A stretch of DNA of 64,000 nucleotides, taken from Silene latifolia. Lineage: Eukaryota; Streptophyta; Magnoliopsida; Caryophyllales; Caryophyllaceae. Positions 34,945 through 47,097 of the stretch are shown here, piece by piece. Position numbers and translations under genes: made by a program. The notes beneath the pieces were generated by a model. The model was not told the DNA's origin and did no database searches. It saw only the letters and a list, made by a program, of their open reading frames with translations. Each line of letters begins with the position of its first letter. Position 1 is the first letter of the stretch. The stretch spans positions 26,600,152 through 26,664,151 of the forward strand of contig NC_133536.1 of the NCBI RefSeq assembly GCF_048544455.1, read 5' to 3'.

Positions 34945-36403
34945 AAGTTTTTGTAAATAAAAATATATAACAAAAGACATATAATAACTAATAACGTGTT
35001 AATTTTTCTATGATGTGAATTAAATTAATACAAATATGTATGCCGACCTAATTAAAAACGAAGAGGCGCATTATAAGCATTGAACATCCAAAAAAACTCT
35101 TAATGACTACCAAGCGCTCAACCTCACAATTAACAAACATGATCATATAAGAAAACCCAGAAGCAAAGAGCATGATCAGTTGCCTACTATCACTTCAATG
35201 CCATTATTAGCAATTCAAAAATTAAACTCACAAAAACAAAGATGCGCATGAATTTATCTATCTTTCTCCATTTTTTATTTCCAAAAATTGGATTTTAATG
35301 TTTTCCAAAAGTTAGGTATAGTTACAAAGGATAGAATATTGATCGCCGGCGAGGATTAATGCTGCATGTTTCGTTGCTCAGTTAATCGATCTCGGTGAGT
35401 AGTAGTAACTTGGTTATTTTCAGCATGTCTGCTTTCGAGTAACATATGAAAACGGATTGAAGTATGGCAACAGCCAACGAATGTACCAATGAAAGCCATA
35501 ATGATCCTATAATTGGTGTTTAGTTTTTGTGATTTGTGACTCATGGAGGGTGATTGCCTGATTGGGGTTTGTATGGCAATGAGTATTTATAATCCTGCAA
35601 CTAATTAACTGTAATTACGGAAATTAAGTTACATAATCAAGTTAAATTTGGAATGAATTTCCATGATTTTAGCAACATATCAAAACCTCCTATATTCCTT
35701 CCTTCTAAGTATTAACTGCAATTACTGAAAGTGTAATTTTTAAATAAAATGGAATATTCTCTTAATGATACCATATTCTACGTATTCTTCTCATCCCAGT
35801 TAGTTTACTTTTTTTTTGGCCAGCACTCTAACCCCTTATATTCCTGCCACATCAGACTACAATTAAATTTTGAGATGACACATTAGCAAGCTTGACAACT
35901 GCATTAGAGAAATATATATGATGATTGACTATGAGACTTAATAGAGAAACTATTTTCACTTACAGAAATAATTGCCTCAAGAATTACATTAAATTGTTAA
36001 TCCACAATAAAAAAAATCGCGCACACGTCAATGAGTCATTTTATTTTTTATTAGTACAATTTATCAAAGTAATTAAAATACAAATATGAAATTATAAAAC
36101 AATACAAACATGAAATACCTAAGTACAACCATGAAAGTATATTCTTCATACAGTAATAAAGTTCTTAATATATTATTTACCCTATTTTAAATCACAAATA
36201 GGGAGTATCAACTATGAACAAACTCCCTATTTTCAAAACCTTAAAGAACACCCCCCACTCCAAAACAGAAAGTCATGTCCTGCGAAAAAAAGTATTGCGT
36301 TCATAAGAAAAAAAACGTACTGAGAAAATAAATTACGTTTTACAAATGTGTCTTCAATTTTCATGATAATGTCACTCTTACAAAACTCCATAGACGAAAG
36401 AGC
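34945..36403. other. Intergenic region downstream of the receptor kinase
   Basis: AT-rich. Contains the small hypothetical frame at 35356-35544 and, from about 36230 to 36403, probably the 3' UTR of the receptor-kinase gene on the minus strand. Otherwise I see nothing. Confidence 0.5.
35356..35544 (-). CDS. Hypothetical small peptide (62 aa), uncertain
   Basis: A minus-strand frame starts at ATG 35544 and ends at TAA. A near-consensus TATA box (TTATAAATACTC, plus-strand 35583-35594) lies about 40 bp upstream, which is the main reason to list it. The protein has a short hydrophobic stretch near residues 13-24 (YRIIMAFIGTFVGCC) and a polar tail. I recognise no signalling-peptide motif. It could be a secreted-peptide gene, a 5' exon, or chance. 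Confidence 0.22.
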   Translation of the reverse strand: MSHKSQKLNTNYRIIMAFIGTFVGCCHTSIRFHMLLESRHAENNQVTTTHRDRLTEQRNMQH

Positions 36404-38939
36404 TTAGCTACTTGGGTCAGATGCAATAGACTTCATAGCCCAATTGTCAATTACAGAGCTTGGCGAAGGTGGAAGTTGCCTAATGCCATCATCTTTGATT
36501 ACTGAAATCTTCTTTCCGTTCTTCTCCACTGCTTCCAATGCTTCGTAATCCAACTCTTCAATCCGCGTCAAGGCCTCAAGAACCTCAGCCATGCTGGGTC
36601 TCACTTCCTTCTCTTGTTGCAAGCACTGAAATGCGAGTTCTGCAGCAAGACTTATCGCCCTCTTGACTTTGAAATCCGCGTTATATCCAAGTTTTTTATC
36701 AACCAACTCATTTATCAAGCCTCTTTGGATTCGCTTCATTGCGTAGTCTGATAAGTTTATCTCGTCTTCCTTCCTTCTGATATCAACTGCAGGTAACGAA
36801 GATATCAGCTCGACAAGGACTACACCAAAGCTGTAGACATCACTCTTGTTAGTCACTTGGTAACACTTGTGATACGTAGGGTCGAGATATCCTGGAGTCC
36901 CTTGTGGTGTAGTCGAGACATGAGTCATGTCTAAAGGAAATAGTCTCGAGAGGCCAAAATCTGCTACCTTGACAGAAAAGTTGCTGTCTAAGAGAATATT
37001 CGTTGTTTTCACATCCCGGTGTACTATCTCAGATGTATGGAGATATGATAGTGCACTGGCGGTTTCAATGGCGATCTTCATCCGGATTTCCCAAGTGAGT
37101 CCTCCTGATTCTGATCGTTTACCATGTAAGTGATCAGCAACAGTTCCATTGGAAATGTAATCATAGACAAGCAGAAGCTCTCGGCTGTGCCTAGATGTAC
37201 ACCCGTAAAGTGTGACAAGATTTGGGTGGCGCAGTCGCGTAAGGATCTCAATTTCATTCATGAATTGTCCAACTTGCTTGTAGTTCTTCTCATATAAACG
37301 CTTCACAGCTACTTCTCTTCCATCTTTTAGTTTACCTAAATAAAATGAACCAAAATCAACCGTCTTGGCGAAAATCTAGATGATTATTTTTCTCCCTGTT
37401 AACAGATTATTCACAGATTTTTAAAGCAAAAGACGCTGACAAAGCTGTCTGCCCTTCTTATACAGCAAGTCTCATTGAAGACGGGCATATCCGTCACAAG
37501 CTGAACACGGGTCAAGTAATACCCAAGCAGATTATTCACAGATTTTTAAAGCATGAGAATTTGTGCTTCTTATATTATGAAGTGGTCCGCAATTTTCATT
37601 ATGGGTCATCTGGTAACAGCGTATTTGTTACTTCATCATAGAGGTAAGACTACCTACATCACGACTTTACCTTGGATCGGTGCATTGAAACACTAGGGTA
37701 ATAATTTGTACAGAATGTTTTACCATAGTAAACGATGCCAAAGCCTCCATCTCCTAGTTCCCGGGTGTCATCGAAATTGTTGGTGGCTTCTTGAAGCTCA
37801 GTGTAAGAAAAGACAGCTACACCATGGAATGAGTTGCCAGTTTCGAAGTCTGGTGTAGCAGGATCAAAGGAAATTGCCCTTGACAGCAACATTGGTGAAC
37901 CGAACTTGAGTTTCTTGTAATACCAGAGACTGATACTGAGTGCTGCCAGGATAAATAAACCTACTGGAATGACTGCAAAAGTGAAACCTTACAGTTATTC
38001 TGCAAATATTAAGTAAATTATGAGAAAAAATCACTGTTTTGATGAGCATAGTTGATAACCTCGTACCTATTGCAAGAGCGAGCTTCCATTTCCCTATAAT
38101 GAGGTTGAAAGAGTTAGAATCGAGAAAAAGAAACATACACCAGAGGCTCCGACTCCAAACAGCGCAAGGGACAAACTACAAATATAATGAAGCATAATCA
38201 TACCTTGTTTGCAGAGGCACACAAATTTTGAAGGCGAAGATGTGCCACATATACAACCAGACTTATAACACTTGACACATTCTAAGGGATACGCATAATT
38301 CACTTCAAACCCCTTATATAAGATCTGAGAAACGTTTGTATTATTACCCTTGTTATAAAGATCAAACTCTTTTCTTAAGACTGGAGTCGGAGCAGAGTTG
38401 CAAGATGCATATTTGCCTTGGGCTGAATTATTGTTCCGATAATAAACTGGAAATTTGGAAGACTTCTCATAGCATGTAACATTGCCATCACTACGGTTTG
38501 GAACCATCCCGTTGTTGCACTTGTAAAGTAAGTTAATAATCTCAACCTTTCTGGTGAACTCAAGTATGCCACCAAAATCTCTTCCGTAAGAACCACAAGT
38601 ATTTTCCGGAGCCCCACGAAGTTCAAGAGTTATGTTATTACCAGCGAAAGTAATGTTAAGAACATTATAACCTTCCAAGTATTTTGGGCCAATTTTCAGA
38701 TACGGGAAACGACCACTTGGATAATCAATACACTGAAGCTGCAACGCCGGGTGGCCACAGTATTGAGGCCTGCCATCTCCCCAAAATGGGAACCCTACAT
38801 CTTTGAGTTTCCCACATGAAAATAATACAGAAGAGCACATCTTATAGGAATCATCAACACCATCAGATGAAGGCAATCTAACAAAAACGACAAAAATGGC
38901 AAAAGCGCGCAAGTGCAGGGAGGATACAGGGGTAAACAT
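36404..38939 (-). CDS. LRK10L/WAK-like receptor serine/threonine kinase, four exons, intact
   Basis: Exons 38939-38204, 38093-38067, 37972-37724 and 37335-36404 have GT-AG borders (donors GTATGA, GTACGA, GTAAAA; acceptors ATTATAG, TTTGCAG, TTTATTTAG). All junctions are phase 1, giving 647 residues. Order: signal peptide (about 1-27); cysteine-rich GUB_WAK_bind region (CGKLKDVGFPFWG, QYCGHPALQL); WAK-associated C-terminal region (FEVNYAYPLECVKCYKSGC); membrane span in exons 2-3; juxtamembrane FSYTELQEATNNF; kinase. Kinase residues: Lys349, HRD Asp445, DFG Asp463, so an active RD kinase. It is probably a plasma-membrane sensor of wall or other extracellular cues; its ligand is unknown. Closest in layout to the Arabidopsis LRK10L1 group. 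Confidence 0.93.
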
Positions 38940-40037
38940 TCAGGAAACTTTACATAAAAATAAAAGAAGGAATTTTCTTGCTGTAGAGATTTTTAGATTA
39001 CCAAGATTTTGCATCTATAAATCTATGATCAACAAACATGCAGCTCTCAGATTTCGGATGCTTCATTGACTCAACCTTTTATGGTTTACAGCATCTTTTT
39101 AGTCTGGATTCGATATGGGTAGGACGATATAGGGGACAAAGCAGTCCCTGGTCAGAACTGATTGGCAAAAGATTCAACTGTTGAACTTAAATGTTTCAGT
39201 CACCTTCCTAGCCAAATAGTTGAAAAATATGCATTTTTATTTTGTCTTCTAAGAAAAGTAGCTTTACTTCTGGAATTCAGACTATAATTTAGTCATATTT
39301 GCTGAATTTTCCCCCCCTTGAAACTGAGTGCATAATACTTTTCTCTGAAATTTCCTAATCATGGACCTACAGAGAAGGAATGTGACATAATTTGTGTATA
39401 GAAAACAAGATATTGATTGGTTTGCTTACATTTATTTAATAGTATATGTATAATTTATTAATATTCTCATGAAATGATTACTAATTAATTAAAAAAATGA
39501 AAGCAAGTATGACTACTGACCAGAGAAATATTCAAAGTACAGCTATTATTTTATCATGCCTCACTCTTCTACCCTGCTTCAACCAAACTATTGACTAATA
39601 TTAAAGAAGGGTGGGACTAACTCAACGTGTGAGATCCCGTCTTTTACGAGGCTCGCTCAGGAGTATGTATTACGCTCGCGCATATAGCACTAGTGTCTAA
39701 TAGAAAGATCATTTTGAATACATAGTTCAAAGACCAAACAGTTTTCAACAAAGCCAGCATTTTGCTGTTATTTGGTAACATTACAAGCATGAGGTACAAT
39801 ACATATATACTCAAAGATGAATAATTTACTGAGTAGGTGCATTCTGCGAGTAAATTCAAGCAGGACAGATAAAAAAACACCAGAAATAAAATATACAGAG
39901 TAATTATTTTTAATTTGCACTATCCGATTTACAGATATGAGTTGGGTAGGATCGGCAGCAATACTCTACTCTTGAGACCTCCAGTTGAGCTAGATTGCTA
40001 CAAGAAAAAGATGAATATCTTGTGTATGTCAGACCGG
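38940..40037. other. Intergenic region between two kinase genes
   Basis: About 1.1 kb that should hold the promoter of the kinase starting at 38939 and the 3' UTR of the one ending at 40038. I see no convincing TATA box or further exon; several short frames are AT-rich chance openings. Confidence 0.5.
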
Positions 40038-41280
40038 TCACTGGGTTTGTGTAATAGTTCCTGAGGTATTGAAGGCCAATCTTGGAGGTGAAGATAAATT
40101 CGGCCTGGGTGGCATTTGTATCGAATCAAGACACCCTTGTAGCATGTCTACCACCGTAGTCATTGTTGGCCGATTTGAAGGATAAGTCTGTATACACCAT
40201 AAGCTTACCAAAATCATCTTCGTCTGCAATGCTTTTTCTTCGTCATTTGTAGTTCCTTGAAATGAAGCTTCCTCCTGCAGTTCAAGTTTGTCGTATATCC
40301 ACTTCGGAAAATACAGGTCACTGCTTTTTTGCTGATCTGCAGATAAATTGTTTCTACCACATACCATGTCTAAAACCATCATCCCAAAGCTATAAACATC
40401 AGATTTGTGGGAAACTCCTCCAATTGTTCTGCAGAATACCTCTGGAGCTATGTACCCAATAGTCCCTCTTGCTTCCATCATTGATATGGTACTTTTTTGT
40501 AAGGGGCATAATCTGGCTAGGCCAAAGTCTGAAATCTTCGGGATAAACTCTTGATCAAGTAGTATATTGTGAGGCTTGATGTCGAAATGCAAAATACGAG
40601 CATTACAACCTCGGTGTAAATAGTCTAATCCTTTTGCGATCCCTATGGCGATATTAAGAAGTGTTTCCCATGGTAAGGATTGATTACTGGGACCAGCACC
40701 ATGATATGTGAATTTTTCAAGGGATCCATTCGGCAAATACTCATATATCAAGGCTCTTTTATTACCCTCGAAGCAAAAACCTAAAAGAGTGACAATATTG
40801 ACATGGTTAGTTTGACTGATGCTAGCTACCTCGTTGAGAAAGTCTTCACCGTCTCCCTTTGATTGTTTCAAGACTTTCACCGCCACAAGAAAGCCGCTCT
40901 TTAACTTACCTTGGTAAACAATAGCATAGCCACCTTCACCAAGTTTCTCGCTGAAATCATTGGTGATTTTCTTTAAATTCTTGTACGTATGTCTTGTTAA
41001 AGAAAACGAACCATAAATTTGTAAGAAGGCATCAACATTGGGGCATGTTTTGGCTTCTGACTTCCAGAACGTAGCAAATTTTTTATTTGATTTCTTATTT
41101 CTGAGATACCAGACAATGAGAATAAAAATCCCCATCCCCAATGCTAAAGAAGCTGCGGAAAACAAATTTACATTACAATCGTCAGGAAATTTATTATGAA
41201 AAATAGAACTAGAGGAATGTAATTTGATCGTAGCACTAGGTTACCTGATCCAGCAATGATGAGGCTCCTTAATTTATTTA
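40038..41280 (-). CDS. Second LRK10L-type receptor kinase, membrane and kinase exons only
   Basis: Exon 41280-41245 (36 nt: NKLRSLIIAGS) and exon 41152-40038 are joined through a phase-1 GT-AG intron. They encode a membrane span (ASLALGMGIFILIVWYL), juxtamembrane YKNLKKITNDF and a complete kinase: GEGGYAIVYQG, VAVKVL Lys, HFDIKPHNILLD and DFG. HFD replaces HRD, so it is a non-RD kinase, as in the LRK10L2/PR5K-like group. The kinase is open with no damage. The extracellular exons are not found upstream to 64 kb, where retroelements lie. Either they are beyond the window, or the gene is 5'-truncated. Confidence 0.85.
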
Positions 41281-41592
41281 CTGCAGTAGAATTAATAACG
41301 CAAATTAAGAGACAGATGTGTATGCAATAAACAACATGAATTTCATAGACGTCTTCGTTATGGAATGTGTGCTTTATACATGCTAATGACAGATGAATCA
41401 CCAAATCACTGATATGGAGGAGCAGAAGTAAATGTTACGAAACTTAGCGGACTGGACGTCATGAACAAACTAAGCACAATATAAGTATATAACCGAAAGC
41501 CTAAATTGACCCCATTTTGATCAAATTGCTAGACCTGATATGACCCTAACTCAGAATGACCCGGCCAGAAACTATCTGTCTTGAAATGATCC
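41281..41592 (-). other. Intron or upstream flank of the second kinase
   Basis: Begins at a good acceptor (TTCTACTGCAG). From 41388 on, the sequence is repeated at 63742-63945. The SIRE LTR starts at 41593 after GATCC. Confidence 0.7.
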
Positions 41593-43576
41593 TGTTGAGT
41601 TTATGGATTCAAGTACCTAAGAGCGGGAGGGGGTGAATTAGGTACTATTTAAAAATTTATAACTTCAACTTTATTGAATTAAAGTGAGTTACGGGGACAA
41701 GAGAGATGAGAAGATACTTTGAATAATATTGAAAGACTAAACAAGTATCACGATGAATGTTTGCTGAAGTATGAAAGTAACAATCGTTGATTTAGCTATT
41801 TGTCTCGGTTTGTGGAATACGGATTGCAGACCAAATGTGACATATGATGATGAACTACTTGAAGGTTTAAGCAAAGCACGACAAACAATAATAAAAGAGC
41901 AGCGGAAATAAAGTAAAACAATTGAACACGAGATTTTTGAATTGGTTCGGCAAGAAACTCAAGTGCCTACGTCCAATCTACCTTTTTATTGCTTTCTTTT
42001 AGTGATCTACTCCGACAACTAAAAGACCCTTACAATAAAAGACACCAACCTACTCCGGTTGTAAAGCTAGTACAAGAACTACTCCGTTCTTATGACAAGC
42101 CAACTCGCAACCTGCTCCGGTTGCCAAGAGTTAAAGACTACTCCGTCCTAAACTCTACTAACACACTTAGAATGTTATAGGATCAAGTTTCCACCAATGT
42201 TGTTAGGATCGGGATTCTACTTTGAATCGATGAAGAGGGTAGGATCGAATCGATAGAATCGGATCGTAGAATCGTAAGATTCTACAAATTCACTAAGTAT
42301 AGTTTTTAATTCACCAAAATATAGTTTTTTATTTGGTAAAAATATATAATTGAAGATCAAAACACTTATTTATATACAAAATATCGATAGTTAATGAGTT
42401 TAGTATCATTTCATGAACATGTTTCTACAACTTACATGAAATTTAGATTTTACGATGTCATTATATAAAAATATATTTTAATATGTTTACTATGGAGTCG
42501 AATCGTAGGATCGTAAGATCGTAGAATCGTATTATGATTCTACCTCTAGAAAATTTCAAATAGATAGGATCGTAAGATTCTACAAGCATGATAGAATCGT
42601 AGGATCCGGGATCGGTCAAGCATTTTTGGATCGTAAAATCGTAGAATCATAAGATCGAATCGGGATTCTAACAACAATGGTTTCCACTAACATATTCTTA
42701 GCAAAGAATAGAGATGGACAACTTTTACAAGATCAACAGTTCTTAAGCAAGAGAGTTTAGTATTATAAAGTAACAGTAGCCACGACTGTAACAACTTGAA
42801 GACTTTTAAAGGTTTTTGCAAAGACACTCGATTTTTAAGCTTTAAAAACAATTTGCAAAGTTGAAAAATTATTTCAGAAAAGTCTTGGGATTTTATGAGG
42901 AGGATGGCTCGCCTTTTATAGAGGAAATGGGTGAGGAGGTTGCTAGGGTTTTGAAGGGTCAAAGACCACACATGTGAAGGGCATTTGCAACCACCCAAAA
43001 CTTGCACCAAAGAGGGCTCTTTTGCAAAGGCAAGAATAGAGAAAGAGTGTTTGAAAGATATCCTTAAAAGCTCATGCAAATTCAGAAAACAAAGGATGTG
43101 AGACAAGTCACATGATGACAAGTTAACACAAATATGGCAAAAAGCATTTCTTATTTTCTAAAAGACCAAAGGGTTGAATTTGCATAAAGAGGAAATATTT
43201 TGAAATTAATAATAATTCAAACCACTCTTTATTGAAGGCCAACTCCTAATAAAATCTGAAGTTTATCTTTGAAAAATAAGAGTCACGTGAAAGGTTTTTG
43301 AAAGATAAGAAGAGCTTCAAGTTTTACGAATTGTGGCAACAATCCAAGCAACTGTTTACTAATGAAAGTAACAGTCGTCTGGACTGTTTCTATTACTCTA
43401 AGATACTCTACTTTCTCGCTTGTACATTAGATGACACTAAGACTCAATACAAAGGGATGATTAACAACTTCAACACTTCTTAATCCATGCTTGATTACAT
43501 CATTAATCCTGAAAAGGTAAACTAAGATAGCACAAATCAAATGGGCATGTCATCATCAACCATAAGGAACCCAACA
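41593..43576 (-). repeat. 3' LTR of the SIRE element
   Basis: 1,984 bp, minus-strand ends TGTTGGG and CTCAACA. A 484-bp MITE accounts for part of it. The first 55 bases reappear at 63946-64000. Confidence 0.85.
42196..42679. mobile_element. MULE-like MITE inside the SIRE LTR
   Basis: 484 bp with inverted ends AATGTTGTTAGGATC / ATTGTTGTTAGAATC. Flanked by 9-bp direct repeats GTTTCCACC (42187-42195) and GTTTCCACT (42680-42688), the length expected for Mutator-like elements. Both arms are built from repeats of GATCGTAGAATCGTA, so it can fold into a long hairpin. No coding capacity. Confidence 0.75.
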
Positions 43577-43604
43577 AATTCCCCCTTTGATGATGACAAG
43601 CCCC
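43577..43604 (-). other. Polypurine tract of the SIRE element
   Basis: Minus strand GTCATCATCAAAGGGGGAATT abuts the 3' LTR. Confidence 0.8.
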
Positions 43605-44304
43605 AAACAAATGTATAAGCAATGTAAATACCTTGATTCAAGATTTTAAGCAAGCAAGATCAAATGAGAGAAGGGACAATATTACCTTACCTAAGGCAAG
43701 AGCTAAAATCAAACTAGCCAAGACAATTTTACATTGCCCCAAAACAAGATTCAAGACTAAGAAGGTTAGACAAGACATTAGTTAATCAATATGCAAAGAG
43801 ATTAAGAGCATGAGTTTACCTTTTCCCCCTCTTGACATCATCAAACGGATAGGGATGTCAAAAGCATTAGAGTGCAAATAATCATAAGAAAACGCAAGAA
43901 GACACATGTAAGCGTGACAAGGTAACAAAGTCAACATAAACATACGGTTTAAACATAAGTTCACCATAGTTCACCATGGCTAAATAGAGTTTAAAAACAC
44001 ACCACCAAGCATTAACATAACAAGTAAAGAAAATAATGTCTTAGAAGGGCACAACACGGGTGGACAAAATGAAAAAGGGCACGGGCAAGGGCAAGAGGGC
44101 CGAGAAGGAAGGGATAGGCTAAGGGGAGGAAGCTTGTTCACCATCCGAGCCACTACCCAAAGGATCATCATCCACATGAGCATCATCACCAATTTCCTTT
44201 GTTGACACGAGGGTGGAGATGATATCCACCTCACCACGGATGAGTTCCACTGTGGAAGCAAGGGCCGAGATAGCTAAATCTTTTTGATGAGCATCTTGCT
44301 TAAT
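43605..44304 (-). other. SIRE spacer between env-like ORF and 3' LTR
   Basis: About 0.7 kb. Short frames with Pro/Ser and Cys runs near 43980-44261 may be an out-of-frame tail of the env-like protein. Otherwise nothing recognised. Confidence 0.5.
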
Positions 44305-45748
44305 TCAAGCACTTAACTCAGCCACGGCTTGAAGAACTTCCCGCATACTACCCGTATTCACTTGACTAGATGACCCACCCTCCAGATCCTTCTTAATTTT
44401 CACCGAGATTAATTCATCATTTTCAACTTTGATAAGCATTTTCCCCATTTGACCATCACTCATAATGTCACACATGTCCAATGAACCCAAGCTAGTACTC
44501 ACTAAAACCCCTTGTGCCTTGAGCACAACCGACAACCACATTCCATAGGGCAAGTGAATCATGCTAGAAGAGGGTCTACGAAGTTTGGTCGAAATAAGGT
44601 GAAAGCGCTTAAACATTAACCCAACTAAGTTCACCTTTTTGTGAGTTGCAATATGATAGATTAAATATTGTTGGGCTATGGTGAGTTTCCCCGATCACCC
44701 GAGGGATAAATTGATCGACACAGCATATTAAAAATGATTCGAAGAGGAGGGGGTATTTGGGTATTACTCACAGGACCACAAGTGACGACTTTGGGACACA
44801 CGACTTGAGCAACATTAAGGGGTGAGGCATAAGGTAAAGCAACCCATGTTTCGGAGGGGAGTTTGTCATAACCTCCGGTTGGGATATCAAGGGCGGTAGC
44901 AAAATCAGATTGAGAGAGTTTTAGAGGCTTACCATTCACCTTAGCCGTGAGAAATTCACCCGATTTGTCAATACGAACGGTTGCAAAGAATTGAATCACC
45001 TCACTCACAAAGACCGGTTCACGCATTTCCAGTAATTTTTCCCAACCTTGAGCCAATATCATGTCACGGACAGTGTGAAAGGCGGGAGGCTCGAACCAAG
45101 TTTGGTTGTAAACCCGAGGAGAATGGATGGCTTTGGGATTCATCAACCTCTCACAATTTTTGTAGATGGAGGTAGGGAGATCGATGCTTTCGAGGTGATC
45201 CCAAACAAGAGCCAAATCCCATTTAGAGGTTAGGGAAACCGGATCTGAGGGAGAAAGGTACACAAGTTTCTTCTTTAATGGTTTCGATTTTTTCAAAGGA
45301 GGTTCACTGGGTGTTTCAACAGGAGGATTAACATTAGGGTTTTCAATGTTGCTTTGCTCGACACTTTCAGAAATGGGGGGTAACTGGGATGAAGAGGATT
45401 TTTCTTTCCTTTTGTTGTTTTTCTTCACCGGAATCGGGTCAGACTCGGCGGACTTGGTTGGATTTTCATTCAAATCAAACTCAGTTTCTTCAATATCCTC
45501 GACATTTACCATGACCGGTTCGATGTGATCTCGGATGAGGAGCCGGCGACAGGTACCCTTCTTTCGACCGCCTCGAGTACGACGCCCAACCATAGCTGAG
45601 ATGGGGATGTCGTCGGATGGTGGTGGAGCAGTGGAAGGAGGATTTGGAAGAGGGTTAGGCTGTACTGGGTTTGGTTGAGGTGATGGAGATGAAGTCGAGG
45701 TTGAGGTGTGTGGAGGAAAGGCGTGGGAGATTTTTTGTGAGGGCATGG
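44305..45748 (-). pseudogene. SIRE env-like ORF, main part
   Basis: Long minus-strand frame with a Pro/Ser-rich start, a basic patch (RRTRGGRKKG), an acidic/KKNNKRKEK linker, and a globular part (WDLALVWDHLE, RVYNQTWFEPPAFH, LPSETWVALPY, RIIFNMLCRSIYPSGDRG). This matches the 'putative plant transposon protein' domain found in the third ORF of SIRE-like elements, often called env-like although a membrane role is unproven. One-base frameshift near 44690; continuation to 44305 (FKRFHLISTKLRR, LPYGMWLS). Its start lies at 54182, across chromovirus 2. Confidence 0.8.
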
Positions 45749-47083
45749 TGTAATACTCCGTATTTATAAGTCTTGGGGTACTCTATCGAGTAGCCCTTAC
45801 TCTGTCGAGTAAGGGTAAGTTGCGAAATAAAATAGTTTCTGACCTGTTGGGTACTCGATCGAGTAGTCGGGGGGTACTCGATCGAGTAAGGGGTACTCGA
45901 TCGAGTACCTTGGGTACTCGATCGAGTGTCCGGTTTTACGGGGAGTTTTCTCGGGTTTTGTTAATTATGCGATTAAGGTATTTAAACATAATCGTCATTG
46001 TTTTAAATCACTTTTACAAAACCTAAAACCCTGTTTAAGAGAGAAAGCAACCAGTTCACCTTCCTAATCGCATTCTTAGCAATTCCCGGAGTTCAGACGG
46101 TCGGTTCTTGTCGTTATTCGTGTCGTTGAGTTCCTTGCGTCGAGGGTAAGCTTTTAATATAATTTTTATAATGTTTTGTTAAGTTTGGTTAAACCCTAAT
46201 TTAGGGATTGGGGGTTTTTGTGTGTAGTATGTGATGTATAGCCTATATGTGTTATATGATAGGAGGAGGGTTCGTAGAAGAGGCTTTTTGACTTTTGTTG
46301 ATACCGTCTGACTGTTGTGCTTTCCAGGTAGGATTTCCTACTCAGTATTAGTCCCATAATGGGATATTGGTGATGTGTTGTATTTGATTGTTTGATATAA
46401 TGATTGTACTGTGTTTGTGGTTGTGATTGCTGATTGATGGTTCTCGAGATGCGTTCTCGGCTGAGTAGGGTCACTTGCGGGAGTGACTTCACGCCCTAGT
46501 TTCGCCCTTCGTGGAACCCGCCACGGAAGGGGATGTGCACATTAATGGGACAGGGTTATCGCTCGGTATGATGAGCGAGGCTTAGGTGGGAACGGCTGCG
46601 GTCCCCCACTGGCAGGGCTGGTCCAGTGGACAGTCAGGATTGAGATGATGGGAGTTGGTGGTGTGTGTGTGTGTGTGACGGTTCAAATTGTGTCTGTTTG
46701 TCTTATTATTGTTATCTATATTGATTGTGTGATTAGTATTGACCCCGGTGTTGTTTTGTAAACTGCGGTGATCCATTCGGGGATGGTGAGCGAGATATTG
46801 AGCGGTATTGAGAGGAGTCTTGGGATAGGCTGGGATGCCACGACATGATGATAGGAGTCTTCCATTGTAGTCTTTAGTTTATTTACTTTTCGATTAGACA
46901 GTCATTTGAAATAATGTATCGTACTTTTGGTTTGGTTTGAGGATTGTAACTATTCACTAAATTATTATATTAAGCATTGTTTCTTTATTGTTGTTTGATT
47001 ATCATTGCCTCGGGTAACCGAGATGGTAATGTCTTCATACCTGAGTGGTCCTGGTAAGGCACTTGGAGTATGGGGGTGTTACA
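45749..47083 (+). repeat. 5' LTR of chromovirus 2
   Basis: 1,335 bp, TGTAATACTCCG to GTGTTACA. Contains four ACTCGATCGAGT palindromes and two variants in 45780-45930. Related to the solo LTR at 12261-13532. Confidence 0.93.
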
Positions 47084-47085
47084 AA

Positions 47086-47097
47086 TGGTATCAGAGC
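47086..47097 (+). other. Primer-binding site of chromovirus 2
   Basis: TGGTATCAGAGC, two bases after the LTR; tRNA-iMet type. Confidence 0.9.

Noticed and set aside
39644-39880. Possible extra exon of the kinase cluster
   Set aside because: No kinase or WAK motif, no splice-site support; AT-rich chance frame.
43980-44261. Separate Cys/Pro-rich small protein
   Set aside because: More likely the out-of-frame tail of the SIRE env-like ORF; no independent start context.
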